Positions 26,333 through 35,012 of a DNA stretch of 56,646 nt are shown piece by piece. The stretch comes from Candidatus Nitrosopelagicus sp. (lineage in GTDB: Archaea; Thermoproteota; Nitrososphaeria; Nitrososphaerales; Nitrosopumilaceae). The notes below the pieces were generated by a model, which was given only the letters and a program-made list of their open reading frames with translations, ran no database searches and was not told the DNA's origin. Within the stretch, counting starts at the first letter, position 1. Every line of letters starts with the position of its first letter. A program made the translations under genes and the position numbers. The stretch spans positions 1-56,646 of the forward strand of contig JAOMCX010000008.1 in NCBI GenBank assembly GCA_028345195.1. Direction: 5' to 3'.

Positions 26333-27061
26333 ATGGTGGAGATTTCACTAGTAATTGCATTTTTGGCAGGAATTGGTTCATTTTTTGCACCTTGTATTTT
26401 ACCTATGGTTCCAGCATTTTTGGCATATATTTCAGGAACAACATTATCCGAAATTAAAACAAAAAATAATGTCATTTCTATTAACAAATCTAACGTACTT
26501 TTAAATTCAATATTTTTTGTATTAGGATTCTCAGTAGTATTTTCTGCTTTAGGGGTAGCAATTAATTCAATTTTTTATGAAAGTGCCAATCAAATTGTAT
26601 CAGAATTCAACCAAATTGGCGGAATTATCATAATAGGGTTTGGTACATACATGCTTCTAAGTCATAAAATTCGCATATTCAATGTTGAAAGAAAGATATT
26701 TCCAAAAAGCATAGGTGCTAGATTTCCAGTATCATTTTTGTTTGGAATGGCATTTGCTGCAGGATGGACACCATGTGTTGGGCCAATTTTAGGTACAATA
26801 ATCACTCTTGCAGCAACATCGCCTAGTATTGCATTCAATTTACTACTTGCCTATTCTATAGGAATGGGGATTCCATTTGTAATAATGGGAGCACTAATTT
26901 CTAAATCAAGTAAGATAATTTCAAAAGTAGGGAAGCATTTGAAATATTATACAGTTCTATTTGGGATAGTAATTATTGTGTTAGGGGTGCTGGTGTTTTT
27001 TAATCAATTAGTTTTAATTGCAAACTTTCCACTTCTAAATGATCTATTACTGTTGAGTTAA
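26333..27061 (+). CDS. ccdA: CcdA-type thiol-disulfide transmembrane transporter
   Basis: 242 aa with six hydrophobic segments. The two membrane-embedded redox cysteines are in F-F-A-P-C-I-L-P-M-V-P and G-W-T-P-C-V-G-P-I-L-G, the hallmark of CcdA/DsbD. It carries electrons from cytoplasmic thioredoxin to extracytoplasmic acceptors. The thioredoxin-like gene starts 2 bp after its stop and is its obvious partner. A TATA-like TTTATAAA lies ~20 nt upstream of the ATG. Confidence 0.93.
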   Translation: MVEISLVIAFLAGIGSFFAPCILPMVPAFLAYISGTTLSEIKTKNNVISINKSNVLLNSIFFVLGFSVVFSALGVAINSIFYESANQIVSEFNQIGGIIIIGFGTYMLLSHKIRIFNVERKIFPKSIGARFPVSFLFGMAFAAGWTPCVGPILGTIITLAATSPSIAFNLLLAYSIGMGIPFVIMGALISKSSKIISKVGKHLKYYTVLFGIVIIVLGVLVFFNQLVLIANFPLLNDLLLLS

Positions 27062-27063
27062 AA

Positions 27064-28152
27064 ATGAAAAAAGAATACATGTATGCATCAATATTATTTG
27101 GAATAATTGCAATAGGAATAATTTCTATTTCATATTTTTACGAAGAAGTTGATCTAAAACGAAATACAACAAATGATACGACCGTATTAGATAAAACATT
27201 TCTAAGAACATCACCTGAATTAAAGGGAATATCTGGATACATCAATACATCTTCAGAACAAATAAGTCAAGACATAGAAGGAAAAGTAGTATTATATGAT
27301 TTTTGGACATATAGTTGCATCAATTGTATACGGACCTTGCCACATCTTACAGCATGGGATGAAAAATATTCAGAGGAAGGATTAGTAATTGTAGGAATAC
27401 ATACACCTGAGTTTGAATTTGAGAAAGAATACGATAATGTTGTCTTTGCAACTGAGAAATTTGGAATAAAATATCCTGTGATCCAAGATAATGATAAAGA
27501 AGTGTGGAATGATTTTCAAAATAGATACTGGCCAAGAAAATACATTGCAGACCATGAGGGTTACATTCGATTCGATCATATCGGAGAAGGTGCATACAAA
27601 GAAACTGAAAAAGTAATTCAAGTGTTATTAGAAGAAAGATCAAATGCACTAGGAAATACATTAGAGAAAAAAGAATTGTTGGATCTAAGTGAATTTACAC
27701 ATGCAACATTTAGAACACCAGAGTTATACTTTGGATTTAATTTTGCAGAGGGTAGAAATCAGTTAGGCAATGAAGAAGGATTTTCAAAAAATAAAATAGT
27801 AACATACCAATTACCTGAAAAATTTACACAGCATTATTTCTACATGGAAGGGATGTGGAAAAATAATAATGATGGAATGAAACTAATTTCAGATTCAGGA
27901 ACAATCGTTTTGAATTTTAATGCAAAACAAGTAAACATTGTCGCATCTGAAAATGCAATATTAAAGATAGAATATGATGGAGGTCAAATTCCAGAACAGG
28001 TTAGAGGTCAAGATGTTTCACCAGACAGTACGGTCAAAATTTCAGAACCACGATTGTATAATTTGATAAATTCAGAACAAGAAGGCCCCCATGAAATAAT
28101 TATTCAAGTAGAAAACCCAGGTTTTGAGATATTCACATTTACTTTTGGATAA
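27064..28152 (+). CDS. TlpA/DipZ-like membrane-anchored thioredoxin protein
   Basis: 362 aa. N-terminal signal anchor (residues ~6-25), then a thioredoxin-fold domain (about 60-185) with W-T-Y-S-C-I-N-C-I-R-T-L-P; C-I-N-C is the active site. A beta-rich C-terminal domain of ~150 residues follows (F-R-T-P-E-L-Y-F-G-F), like the C-terminal domain of mycobacterial DipZ. There CcdA, thioredoxin and the C-terminal domain are one polypeptide; here CcdA is a separate gene 2 bp upstream. It should reduce exported disulfides with electrons from CcdA. Confidence 0.9.
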   Translation: MKKEYMYASILFGIIAIGIISISYFYEEVDLKRNTTNDTTVLDKTFLRTSPELKGISGYINTSSEQISQDIEGKVVLYDFWTYSCINCIRTLPHLTAWDEKYSEEGLVIVGIHTPEFEFEKEYDNVVFATEKFGIKYPVIQDNDKEVWNDFQNRYWPRKYIADHEGYIRFDHIGEGAYKETEKVIQVLLEERSNALGNTLEKKELLDLSEFTHATFRTPELYFGFNFAEGRNQLGNEEGFSKNKIVTYQLPEKFTQHYFYMEGMWKNNNDGMKLISDSGTIVLNFNAKQVNIVASENAILKIEYDGGQIPEQVRGQDVSPDSTVKISEPRLYNLINSEQEGPHEIIIQVENPGFEIFTFTFG

Positions 28153-28168
28153 TTTCATTAATGAAATT
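28151..28168. promoter_or_regulatory. 18-bp perfect palindrome before cdvB
   Basis: AATTTCATTAATGAAATT reads the same on both strands. It begins within the stop codon of the thioredoxin-like gene and lies about 60 bp upstream of the cdvB TATA box. It could be an operator, or a short terminator hairpin for the upstream genes, though no T-run follows. Confidence 0.4.
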
Positions 28169-28221
28169 GAAGATTACTTAAGAAAAATTGATCCATTTAG
28201 ATTAATTTTTTTTAGTCGCTC

Positions 28222-28228
28222 TATAAAA
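28222..28228 (+). promoter_or_regulatory. TATA box of cdvB
   Basis: TATAAAA ends 23 nt before the ATG at 28252 and overlaps the ATG at 28228. This position decides the start: a transcript driven by this box begins near 28252, so the first ATG could not be translated. Confidence 0.6.
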
Positions 28229-28251
28229 TGCCAAATTTTTCAATCCATTAC

Positions 28252-28911
28252 ATGGTATCATTTTCAGAGAAATGGAATGTTTTGAAGAGTAAAGAGACAT
28301 TATCTCAAAAATTTATGGGTACTGTAAAACCGGATGCTCCACTAAAAAATAGATTAGATGTAGCACAAAAAAGACTACAACAACAAATTTCAAAATTAGG
28401 AGAAACAGAACAAAAATTAAAACAAAAAGATTCAATGTTTATGGATAAAATAGTAGAAGCAACAAAAACAAACAATCAAGCATATGCAAAAATGTATGCA
28501 ACAGAATTAGCAGAAATTAGAAAAAATAACAAAACTGTTAGTAATGCAAAATTATCAATGGAACAAGTCCAGATTAGATTAAACACAGTTTCAGAGTTAG
28601 GAGATGTGGTAGTAACATTAAGCCCATGCATGTCATTAATCAAAGGACTAAGTACATCACTAGGTGGCATGATGCCAGAAGTTGCAGAATCAATGCAAGA
28701 CCTATCAAGTATGCTAGGAGATATTGCAACCGGTACAACTATCACAAGTGAAGGAACCATGGGAGAATTTACAACATCAAATGGAGAAGCACAATCAATA
28801 CTAGATGAGGCACAAGCAATGGTAGAAGGTCAAACTAGACAAAGTATGCCAGAGCCACCAATTAGCGGAAATAGTGTTGAAGATATACTAAGAGAAAGAG
28901 AAGCAATTTAA
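28252..28911 (+). CDS. cdvB: CdvB-family ESCRT-III-like (Snf7) protein
   Basis: 219 aa from the ATG at 28252 (MVSFSEKWN). Long charged helices alpha1-alpha2 (residues ~20-100; R-L-Q-Q-Q-I-S-K-L-G-E-T-E-Q-K-L), then helices with M-P-E-V-A-E-S-M-Q-D-L-S-S-M-L-G-D-I match archaeal CdvB/ESCRT-III. It polymerises on the inner membrane at mid-cell in Cdv-type division. After residue ~185 a Pro-containing segment (P-E-P-P-I-S-G) may contact the Vps4-like ATPase CdvC. The C-terminal winged-helix that binds CdvA in crenarchaeal CdvB is absent, so it is one of the CdvB paralogues. cdvA and cdvC are not in the window. Confidence 0.92.
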   Translation: MVSFSEKWNVLKSKETLSQKFMGTVKPDAPLKNRLDVAQKRLQQQISKLGETEQKLKQKDSMFMDKIVEATKTNNQAYAKMYATELAEIRKNNKTVSNAKLSMEQVQIRLNTVSELGDVVVTLSPCMSLIKGLSTSLGGMMPEVAESMQDLSSMLGDIATGTTITSEGTMGEFTTSNGEAQSILDEAQAMVEGQTRQSMPEPPISGNSVEDILREREAI

Positions 28912-29240
28912 TTTTTTTTCTTAATTTCTTGTAGTAATTTTTTAATTCTAGAGATTGTTGGATAACTATAACCACGTTTTCTATAATTCTTAATCATTAA
29001 TTTCCAATTATTTAATCTCCAAGTAGCTTGTTCAGGAGTTATTGAATGAACTTCATTACCAATTATACTTTTTCTGCCGACTTTTAGAGTACCTGCATCT
29101 TTTGCATTCCAACGATTTTTTGCAAATTTTAAACCGCTCAATATCTCAGAGATAGGCATATCAGAAAAATATGATTTAATTTTTGCAATATCATCTTCAG
29201 ATAGATCGTCTTTGGATGTGATTGAAAGATCTCTTACCAT
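28908..29240 (-). CDS. Hypothetical basic protein, 110 aa
   Basis: 110 aa starting at ATG 29240; the 3' end overlaps cdvB by 4 nt. It is basic and helical (W-R-L-N-N-W-K-L-M-I-K-N-Y-R-K-R-G-Y). No Cys and no membrane segment. The motif R-W-N-A-K-D-A-G-T-L-K-V-G is distinctive, but I do not recognise a family. Confidence 0.65.
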   Translation of the reverse strand: MVRDLSITSKDDLSEDDIAKIKSYFSDMPISEILSGLKFAKNRWNAKDAGTLKVGRKSIIGNEVHSITPEQATWRLNNWKLMIKNYRKRGYSYPTISRIKKLLQEIKKKN

Positions 29241-29307
29241 GAATTTAATGGCAATTACTAGAATATCACAAATTTGCTAAATTTCATTAAACAATATAGT
29301 ATTTTTT

Positions 29308-29427
29308 TCAACATCCAATAAAGCTGAAAAATGAATGCCTACATGCAGTATTAAAGATGGCAAAACCAATGATTATAGCAGCAAATGAGCCTAATGTGAT
29401 CACAACAATTTTTTCTTTGTAACCCAT
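29308..29427 (-). CDS. 39-aa single-helix membrane protein
   Basis: MGYKEKIVVITLGSFAAIII starts the frame: short basic head, one transmembrane helix (residues ~7-26), then A-C-R-H-S-F-F-S-F-I-G-C with two Cys. A TATA sequence at 29448-29453 is placed ~24 nt upstream on this strand and serves the proteasome gene on the other. The family is unknown. The frame could be chance, but the promoter and topology support it. Confidence 0.55.
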   Translation of the reverse strand: MGYKEKIVVITLGSFAAIIIGFAIFNTACRHSFFSFIGC

Positions 29428-29447
29428 AGCAGCAATTTGCGTAACCG

Positions 29448-29453
29448 TTATAT
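29448..29453. promoter_or_regulatory. TATA element usable in both directions (psmA / 39-aa gene)
   Basis: TTATAT (reverse complement ATATAA) lies midway between the ATG at 29427 (reverse) and the ATG at 29480 (forward), about 24-30 nt from each. No second TATA-like box is seen in the 52-bp gap. Confidence 0.5.
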
Positions 29454-29479
29454 CAAGAATGGCAAGGAATTAGATTATC

Positions 29480-30217
29480 ATGATGCCATCACAACAAGGA
29501 TATGACCGTGCAATCACAGTATTCTCACCAGACGGAAGATTATATCAAGTAGAATATGCAATTGAGACCGTTAGAAGAGGTGCACTTGCAGTAGGAATTA
29601 GAACAAAAGATGGCGTAATTATTGCAGTAGAAGAAAAATCAAGAAAATTACAGATTATTAATACTCCACAAAAAATATTTCAAATTGATTATCACATTGG
29701 TGCAGCAGCAGCAGGATACATTCCAGATGCACGTTCACAAATTGATACCGCAAGGACATTTTCTCAAAGTAACAAACTAGTATACGATGAAGCAGTAGAG
29801 GTTGAAACAGTAGCCAAACATTTAGCTGATCAATGTCAACAATATACACAATATGGCGGAGCAAGACCAATTGGAGTTTCACTGATAATTGGAGGAATTG
29901 ACCCTGCAGGAACTAATTTGTATATGACAGACCCAAGTGGCTCATACATTTCATACAATGCAATATCAATTGGCGCTAATTCGGACGTGGTTAATGAATT
30001 TCTAGAAAAGAATTACAAAGAAGACATGTCATTAGACGATGCAGCATCACTAGCTATTGCATCAATTTACATTTCAAGTGAAACAAAAGAAGGAATCGAA
30101 CACATCAAAATGTCAAGAGTATCTGGTGAACAGGGAGTTTTTGAATTTATTAAAAATGAAGAAATAACAAAGTTTGCGGCAAATGCAAAATCAAAATATC
30201 CAGCTGATGGAAAATAA
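29480..30217 (+). CDS. psmA: Proteasome alpha subunit
   Basis: 245 aa. The N-terminus Y-D-R-A-I-T-V-F-S-P-D-G-R-L-Y-Q-V-E-Y-A is the alpha-subunit signature. The seven-membered alpha rings gate substrate entry into the 20S core. K-x-x-I-I-G...G-A-R-P-I-G-V-S-L-I and Y-x-A-x-S-I-G-A are also conserved. The N-terminal gate-forming helix is intact. A beta subunit is not in the window. Confidence 0.97.
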   Translation: MMPSQQGYDRAITVFSPDGRLYQVEYAIETVRRGALAVGIRTKDGVIIAVEEKSRKLQIINTPQKIFQIDYHIGAAAAGYIPDARSQIDTARTFSQSNKLVYDEAVEVETVAKHLADQCQQYTQYGGARPIGVSLIIGGIDPAGTNLYMTDPSGSYISYNAISIGANSDVVNEFLEKNYKEDMSLDDAASLAIASIYISSETKEGIEHIKMSRVSGEQGVFEFIKNEEITKFAANAKSKYPADGK

Positions 30218-30247
30218 ATAATTTTCATCAACCATTCAGAATTTAAA

Positions 30248-31066
30248 ATGAAATTATCAATTGCAATACCTGATTCATCATTAAAAGATGAAAAAAAACA
30301 TGAAAATAAAACTCGAAAAATATTCCAAATTGCACGTGCGGCAGGAATATTTCAAATTAATAATATAATAATTTACAAAGATGGGCGAGAGTTTGAAACA
30401 GATTCAAAATTATTATCAATGATTCTGAAATATCTTGAAACACCACAACATTTTAGAAAACGTTTGTATCCAAAATCAGGATTATTACAATTTGTAGGAG
30501 CGTTATCACCAATTAAAATGCCTAATCAAACTGGAACGTCAGATGCAAAACAAGTAAAAAAAGGTGACATTAGGGAAGGAATTATTTTTCCAAAAGATGG
30601 AAAAAAATTTATCGATATTGGGATAGACCATTCAATTCCATACCATGGTAAAAAACAAATTGATAAAAGAACAATTATAAAAATTAAAGATACATTTCCA
30701 AATTTTACAGTATACGATATGGAAAAAGATCAAATACCAAATTTTTGGAGTTATAATGTAAAACATGGTGGAAATTTATTTACATTGTTAACTGAATGGA
30801 AAGGACCAAAAATACTTACAAGTAGAAAATCAAAGAAAATCAAAGAGGATGATATGAAAAAAATCCTTTCCTCAAAAGAAGAAATTCTAGTAGTATTTGG
30901 TACAACAGACAAAGGAATTCACGAGATGTTAGATAAAAAGATCAGTAATATTCAAAATTTTAAAGCATGGAATTTCTTTCCACATCAAGGAACAGAAACA
31001 GTTCGTCTTGAAGAAGCAATTCTAGGATGTTTATCAATTATCAATGCTCACGCATTTAACAAATAA
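30248..31066 (+). CDS. SPOUT-type RNA methyltransferase (C9orf114-like)
   Basis: 272 aa. Matches the archaeal/eukaryotic SPOUT family represented by human C9orf114 (RNA methyltransferase domain; PF02598 from memory): S-I-A-I-P-D-S-S-L, then R-A-A-G-I-F-Q-I-N-N-I-I-I-Y, the C-terminal knot motif V-V-F-G-T-T-D-K-G and F-F-P-H-Q-G-T-E-T-V-R-L-E-E-A-I-L. A trefoil knot binds SAM near that end. In many archaea this gene precedes the uL3 gene, as here, so a ribosome-biogenesis role is likely. Confidence 0.87.
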   Translation: MKLSIAIPDSSLKDEKKHENKTRKIFQIARAAGIFQINNIIIYKDGREFETDSKLLSMILKYLETPQHFRKRLYPKSGLLQFVGALSPIKMPNQTGTSDAKQVKKGDIREGIIFPKDGKKFIDIGIDHSIPYHGKKQIDKRTIIKIKDTFPNFTVYDMEKDQIPNFWSYNVKHGGNLFTLLTEWKGPKILTSRKSKKIKEDDMKKILSSKEEILVVFGTTDKGIHEMLDKKISNIQNFKAWNFFPHQGTETVRLEEAILGCLSIINAHAFNK

Positions 31067-31090
31067 ATGATAAAAAATTTATGATGATGT

Positions 31091-31201
31091 ATGAACAATC
31101 AGAAAAAATTTTTGATATTGGCAGTGTTGGTTGGAATTGCAGGAGTTGGAATTGGTGCAGTTACAATTTTTTCAATGATTTCAGAATTATATTCACCATA
31201 G
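31091..31201 (+). CDS. 36-aa single-helix membrane protein
   Basis: MNNQKKFLILAVLVGIAGVG begins the frame: a short Lys-rich head, a Gly-rich transmembrane helix (residues ~7-28) and a tail S-E-L-Y-S-P. It lies between the methyltransferase and the ribosomal operon on the same strand, 24 bp after the former. Helix polarity and clean boundaries support a real gene; function unknown. Confidence 0.6.
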   Translation: MNNQKKFLILAVLVGIAGVGIGAVTIFSMISELYSP

Positions 31202-31245
31202 AAAATATTACAACAATTAACAAAGAATATTGAGATTCTCACAGT

Positions 31246-31252
31246 ATATAAT
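31246..31252 (+). promoter_or_regulatory. TATA box of the ribosomal protein operon
   Basis: TATATAA lies 28-34 nt before the ATG of uL3 at 31280, at the head of an unbroken run of sixteen genes. The upstream AGATTCTCACAG is a plausible BRE region. Confidence 0.55.
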
Positions 31253-31279
31253 GGGGTTAACGACTTTTTTCATTTATCC

Positions 31280-32275
31280 ATGGGACATAGAAAACGCAGT
31301 CAACCAAGAAGAGGAAGTTTAGCATATTCTCCAAGAATACGTGCAAAAAGTATGGAAGCACGAGTTCGAGCATGGCCAAAAATAGACAGTGACGAACCAA
31401 GATTACTTGCACATGCAGGATACAAAGCGGGATGTGTGCAAATAGTCAGCATAGATGATAGAGAACACACACCAAGTCATGGAAAACAACTCGTAACACT
31501 TGGAACAGTCATCGCAACGCCACCAATTACAATAGTAGGAATGAGAGGATATTCAGTAGATACAAATCATACAAGAAATGCAGAATTTGATTCATTTGCA
31601 AAAGATTTACCAAAAAATGTACAAAATAATTTAAAAATTAAAACAGAAGGAACTCCAGTTGATGAAGCTGAAAAACATTTGAGAAAAATCAAGGAGATTT
31701 TTGCAATAGTCACAACAACACCAGTTGATGTGAATTTAGAAATGAAGAAACCTTACATCTTCGAAGTTAAAGTAGAAGGCGGAGATATACCAAAACAGTT
31801 TGCATTCACAAAAGATCTCTTAGGGAAAACTGTTAAAGTAGACCAAGTGTTTGAAAGTGGAACCTATGTAGATACTGCAGCAATTACAAAAGGAAAAGGA
31901 TGGCAAGGAGTAATTTACAGATGGGGTGCAAAAAGAAAACAACATAAATCAAGAAAAACCGTTAGAGAAATCGGTTCATTGGGTCCTATTTCACCACAAA
32001 GTGTCATGTATACAGTTCCAAGAGCAGGACAAACAGGATTCCATCAAAGAGTGGAATATGATAAAAGAATAATGATAATGAGCAATACAGAAAAAGAAGA
32101 ATTTAAAATAAATCCTGATGGAGGATTCAAACACTTTGGAAATGTTACAGGAGACTTCATAATTGTAAAGGGTTCAGTTCCAGGAACATATAGAAGATTA
32201 ATCAAACTTAGAAAACAGATTAGAAATGAACCAAAGAAGCTAGTAAAACCAAACGTACTAGAGGTTGTAATTTAA
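31280..32275 (+). CDS. rpl3: Ribosomal protein uL3
   Basis: 331 aa, first gene of the ribosomal run. M-G-H-R-K-R-S-Q-P-R-R-G-S-L-A-Y-S-P-R and G-K-G-W-Q-G-V-I-Y-R-W-G are diagnostic of archaeal/eukaryal uL3. It binds 23S rRNA near the peptidyl-transferase centre. Its last base is the first base of the rpl4 ATG. Confidence 0.97.
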   Translation: MGHRKRSQPRRGSLAYSPRIRAKSMEARVRAWPKIDSDEPRLLAHAGYKAGCVQIVSIDDREHTPSHGKQLVTLGTVIATPPITIVGMRGYSVDTNHTRNAEFDSFAKDLPKNVQNNLKIKTEGTPVDEAEKHLRKIKEIFAIVTTTPVDVNLEMKKPYIFEVKVEGGDIPKQFAFTKDLLGKTVKVDQVFESGTYVDTAAITKGKGWQGVIYRWGAKRKQHKSRKTVREIGSLGPISPQSVMYTVPRAGQTGFHQRVEYDKRIMIMSNTEKEEFKINPDGGFKHFGNVTGDFIIVKGSVPGTYRRLIKLRKQIRNEPKKLVKPNVLEVVI

Positions 32276-33087
32276 TGAAAAGATCTATTTTAACAATAAA
32301 TGGTAAGAAAGATAGCGATATCGAACTTCCAAATGTATTTGAAACAGAAGTTAATCGTACACTAATTCATAGAGCATTCATTAACTTACAAACACATTCC
32401 TTTCAAAAACATTCTACAAAGCCAACAGCAGGAATGGAAGTAGTTGCAGATTCAAATGATCCACCAACTGGTAGAGGCGTTGCAAGAATTGCTAAAATCA
32501 AAGGTGGTGGAGGGGGTAGAGCAGGACAAGCTGGAGAAGTAGCATCAACCCGAGGAGGACGTCAAGCACATCCACCAATTGCTGCTAAAGTCATTTACAA
32601 GAAAATAAATAAAAAAGAAAATAAACTAGCATTATGTTCAGCACTAGCTGCAACTACATCAAAAGAATTAGTTGAAAAGAGAGGTCACAAAGTAGAAGGA
32701 ATTGAGGCATTCCCATTGATAGTTTCAGACGATATAGAAAAAATTACAAAAACATCGGAATTAATCAAAATTTTAGAAGATTTGAAAATTACACAAGATG
32801 TTAATAGATTAAAAAATAGAAAAAGAAGAACAGGTAAAGTTGCATTAAGAGGTAGAGTTTCAAAGGTAGGAAAGAGTGCATTATTCGTAGTATCAAAATC
32901 AGAAAATATTTCAAAAGCAGCCGGAGCTATAAAGGGAATTGATGTGTGTGAAGCAAAGAACCTAAGTGTTCTAAATTTAGCACCAGGTGGAACTTTGATT
33001 AGATTAACAGTATTCTCAAAGAAAGCAATTGAAGAGATTGCAGAAATTAAATCACGACATCTAGAATTAATGGTGACTTTGAAATGA
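32275..33087 (+). CDS. rpl4: Ribosomal protein uL4
   Basis: 270 aa. The exit-tunnel loop is visible as R-G-V-A-R-I-A-K-I-K-G-G-G-G-G-R-A-G, followed by R-G-G-R-Q-A-H-P-P, typical of archaeal uL4. It overlaps rpl23 by 4 nt (ATGA). Confidence 0.97.
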   Translation: MKRSILTINGKKDSDIELPNVFETEVNRTLIHRAFINLQTHSFQKHSTKPTAGMEVVADSNDPPTGRGVARIAKIKGGGGGRAGQAGEVASTRGGRQAHPPIAAKVIYKKINKKENKLALCSALAATTSKELVEKRGHKVEGIEAFPLIVSDDIEKITKTSELIKILEDLKITQDVNRLKNRKRRTGKVALRGRVSKVGKSALFVVSKSENISKAAGAIKGIDVCEAKNLSVLNLAPGGTLIRLTVFSKKAIEEIAEIKSRHLELMVTLK

Positions 33088-33350
33088 ATGTAGAGGCTGC
33101 AACAAAAATTATTCTAAGACCATACATTACAGAAAAGACATATGCCTTAGTAGAAAATGAACAAAAAATTTGCTTTTTAGTTGAAAAAGAAGCAACAAAA
33201 TCACAGATAATTGAAGCCGTAAAAGTACTGTACAATGAAGATGCAATAAACGTAAAAACAGCAAGAACGATTTATGGGAAAAAAGCATTTGTTAGATTTA
33301 ACTCTCCAGATAAAGCAAGAGACTTGGCAAATAAAGTCGGAATGATGTGA
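33084..33350 (+). CDS. rpl23: Ribosomal protein uL23
   Basis: 88 aa. I-L-R-P-Y-I-T-E-K-T is the uL23 signature and A-I-N-V-K-T-A-R-T-I-Y-G-K-K is the rRNA-binding loop. The protein sits at the tunnel exit and contacts SRP and secretion factors. In other archaea uL2 would follow; here the next gene is uS19 after 50 bp. Confidence 0.96.
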   Translation: MNVEAATKIILRPYITEKTYALVENEQKICFLVEKEATKSQIIEAVKVLYNEDAINVKTARTIYGKKAFVRFNSPDKARDLANKVGMM

Positions 33351-33400
33351 TTAGTATAAATGACTCATAAAATCAGAATTTTGCAAGGAGACATGTAGAA

Positions 33401-33799
33401 ATGGTCAAAGTAGTAAATAGCTATAAAGGGAAAACAACAGAAGAGTTACAAAAACTTCCAAATGATGAATTATTTGTATTGCTAAATGCAAGACAAAGAA
33501 GATCATTGAAAAGAGGACTTTCAGATAACAAAAAGAAATTGATTGCAGAAATAAAAGAGGCAAAAGAAGGAAAAAACAAAAATCCAATCAAGACACATCA
33601 AAGAGATTTAATAATTTTACCATACATGATAGGAACGACAGTCAACGTCTTTGACGGAAAAGAATTCAAACCAATAGGAATCGGAGCAGAGATGGTCGGA
33701 CATTACATAGGAGAATACGCAATTACAAACAAGAGAGTGAATCACGGAGCACCTGGAGTAGGAGCATCAAGATCTAGTTTGTATGTGCCACTAAAGTGA
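33401..33799 (+). CDS. rps19: Ribosomal protein uS19
   Basis: 132 aa. L-P-Y-M-I-G-T-T-V-N-V-F-D-G-K-E-F and S-R-S-S-L-Y-V-P-L-K are diagnostic. It has a Shine-Dalgarno-like AAGGAG at 33385-33390, 10 nt before the ATG, unlike most leaderless genes here. That fits an internal cistron following the missing rpl2 position. Confidence 0.96.
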   Translation: MVKVVNSYKGKTTEELQKLPNDELFVLLNARQRRSLKRGLSDNKKKLIAEIKEAKEGKNKNPIKTHQRDLIILPYMIGTTVNVFDGKEFKPIGIGAEMVGHYIGEYAITNKRVNHGAPGVGASRSSLYVPLK

Positions 33800-33804
33800 T
33801 TAAA

Positions 33805-34263
33805 ATGGGAAGATACAATTACGCATTTCAAAATTATGATGCTACAAAGCATGTTAGAGCTGCAATTCGTGAAAAAAAGATTTCACATAAACATGCAAGA
33901 GAAACAGCAAAAGCAATCAAAGGACTCACACTTGAAAAGGCTAGAGACTACATGCTAAGCGTTGTTGCAAAAGAACGAGCAATACCATTTAGACGATTTA
34001 AAAATCAAGTTGGACATAGAAGTGACCCAGGAATGATGTCTGGAAGATATCCAGAGAAGACAGCAGGGGAATTTTTGAAATTATTAGATAATTTAGAATC
34101 AAATGCAGAATACAAGGGAATGGATATGGATAGATTAAAAATCATAAATGCAACAACACACAAAGGTGTCGTGATTAAAAGATTTATTCCAAGAGCCCAA
34201 GGTCGTGCAACCGATAAAAATGATGTTTTGACACACGTAGAATTGGTGGCACAGGAGTTTTAG
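33805..34263 (+). CDS. rpl22: Ribosomal protein uL22
   Basis: 152 aa from the ATG at 33805; an in-frame GTG at 33796 overlaps the uS19 stop but would add only three residues. [18 protein letters not shown] and R-A-Q-G-R-A-T-D-K match archaeal uL22. Lines the exit tunnel. Confidence 0.95.
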   Translation: MGRYNYAFQNYDATKHVRAAIREKKISHKHARETAKAIKGLTLEKARDYMLSVVAKERAIPFRRFKNQVGHRSDPGMMSGRYPEKTAGEFLKLLDNLESNAEYKGMDMDRLKIINATTHKGVVIKRFIPRAQGRATDKNDVLTHVELVAQEF

Positions 34264-34265
34264 AA

Positions 34266-35012
34266 ATGTCTGCAGTAAAAAATGTCATCAAAGATAATTA
34301 CAACATGATGTTGCTGAAAGATTACTTAAGATCAAAAATTAAAGATGCAGGATTTGAAAATGCAGAAGTTTCAAAAACACCAACAGGGACACGAGTTGTA
34401 CTACATGTAACTAGACCAGGAATCGTAATTGGTAGAAAAGGAACAGGAATTAAAGAGTTAACTGAAAAATTAGAATCAGACTTTGGATTAAAAAATCCAC
34501 AAATTGCAGTTGAAGAAATTACAAAACCAGAACTATCTCCAGAAGTAATGTGTAATAGAATGGCGTCACATCTTGAAAGAGGTACAGCATTCAGACGTGC
34601 AACAATGTGGACAATTCAACAAATTATGGAAGGAGGTGCAATGGGAGTAGAGATTACAATTTCAGGTAAATTAAGAGGAGATAGATCTGCATTTGAAAAA
34701 CACAGACAGGGAATTTTACCAAGAGCAGGACATCATGCAGACGTTATAGTATCAGAAGATATTGCACATGTTGAAACAGCCATGGGACTAATTGGCGTAA
34801 GAATAAGAATTGCTAAAAAAGAGAAATTAATCCCAGAATTTGAAATGAAAGGAAAAACACAGGAACAAAAAGATGAAGAAGTTAGAATCAAGAAAGAAGC
34901 AGACGATGCACTTGCAAAGGCAGAATCAGAGTCAGAAATAATTAAAATTGAAGAAGAGAAGATGAAAGAAATGGGAGATACAATGGAAGACGAAGAGGAG
35001 AAGATGAAATAA
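34266..35012 (+). CDS. rps3: Ribosomal protein uS3
   Basis: 248 aa. The KH domain contains [13 protein letters not shown]; the C-terminal half carries G-R-L... type mRNA-entry helices ([15 protein letters not shown]). The last 45 residues form an acidic, Glu/Lys/Met-rich tail ([13 protein letters not shown]). uS3 guards the mRNA entrance. Confidence 0.96.
   Translation: MSAVKNVIKDNYNMMLLKDYLRSKIKDAGFENAEVSKTPTGTRVVLHVTRPGIVIGRKGTGIKELTEKLESDFGLKNPQIAVEEITKPELSPEVMCNRMASHLERGTAFRRATMWTIQQIMEGGAMGVEITISGKLRGDRSAFEKHRQGILPRAGHHADVIVSEDIAHVETAMGLIGVRIRIAKKEKLIPEFEMKGKTQEQKDEEVRIKKEADDALAKAESESEIIKIEEEKMKEMGDTMEDEEEKMK

Noticed and set aside
28228-28251. First ATG of cdvB as start
   Set aside because: It overlaps the TATA box, so it would precede the expected transcript start.
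29362-29445. 21-codon forward frame opposite the 39-aa gene
   Set aside because: Too short, no promoter, and it is the shadow of the reverse frame with better signals.
33796-33804. GTG start of uL22
   Set aside because: It adds three residues not seen in uL22 and overlaps the uS19 stop; ATG 33805 preferred.
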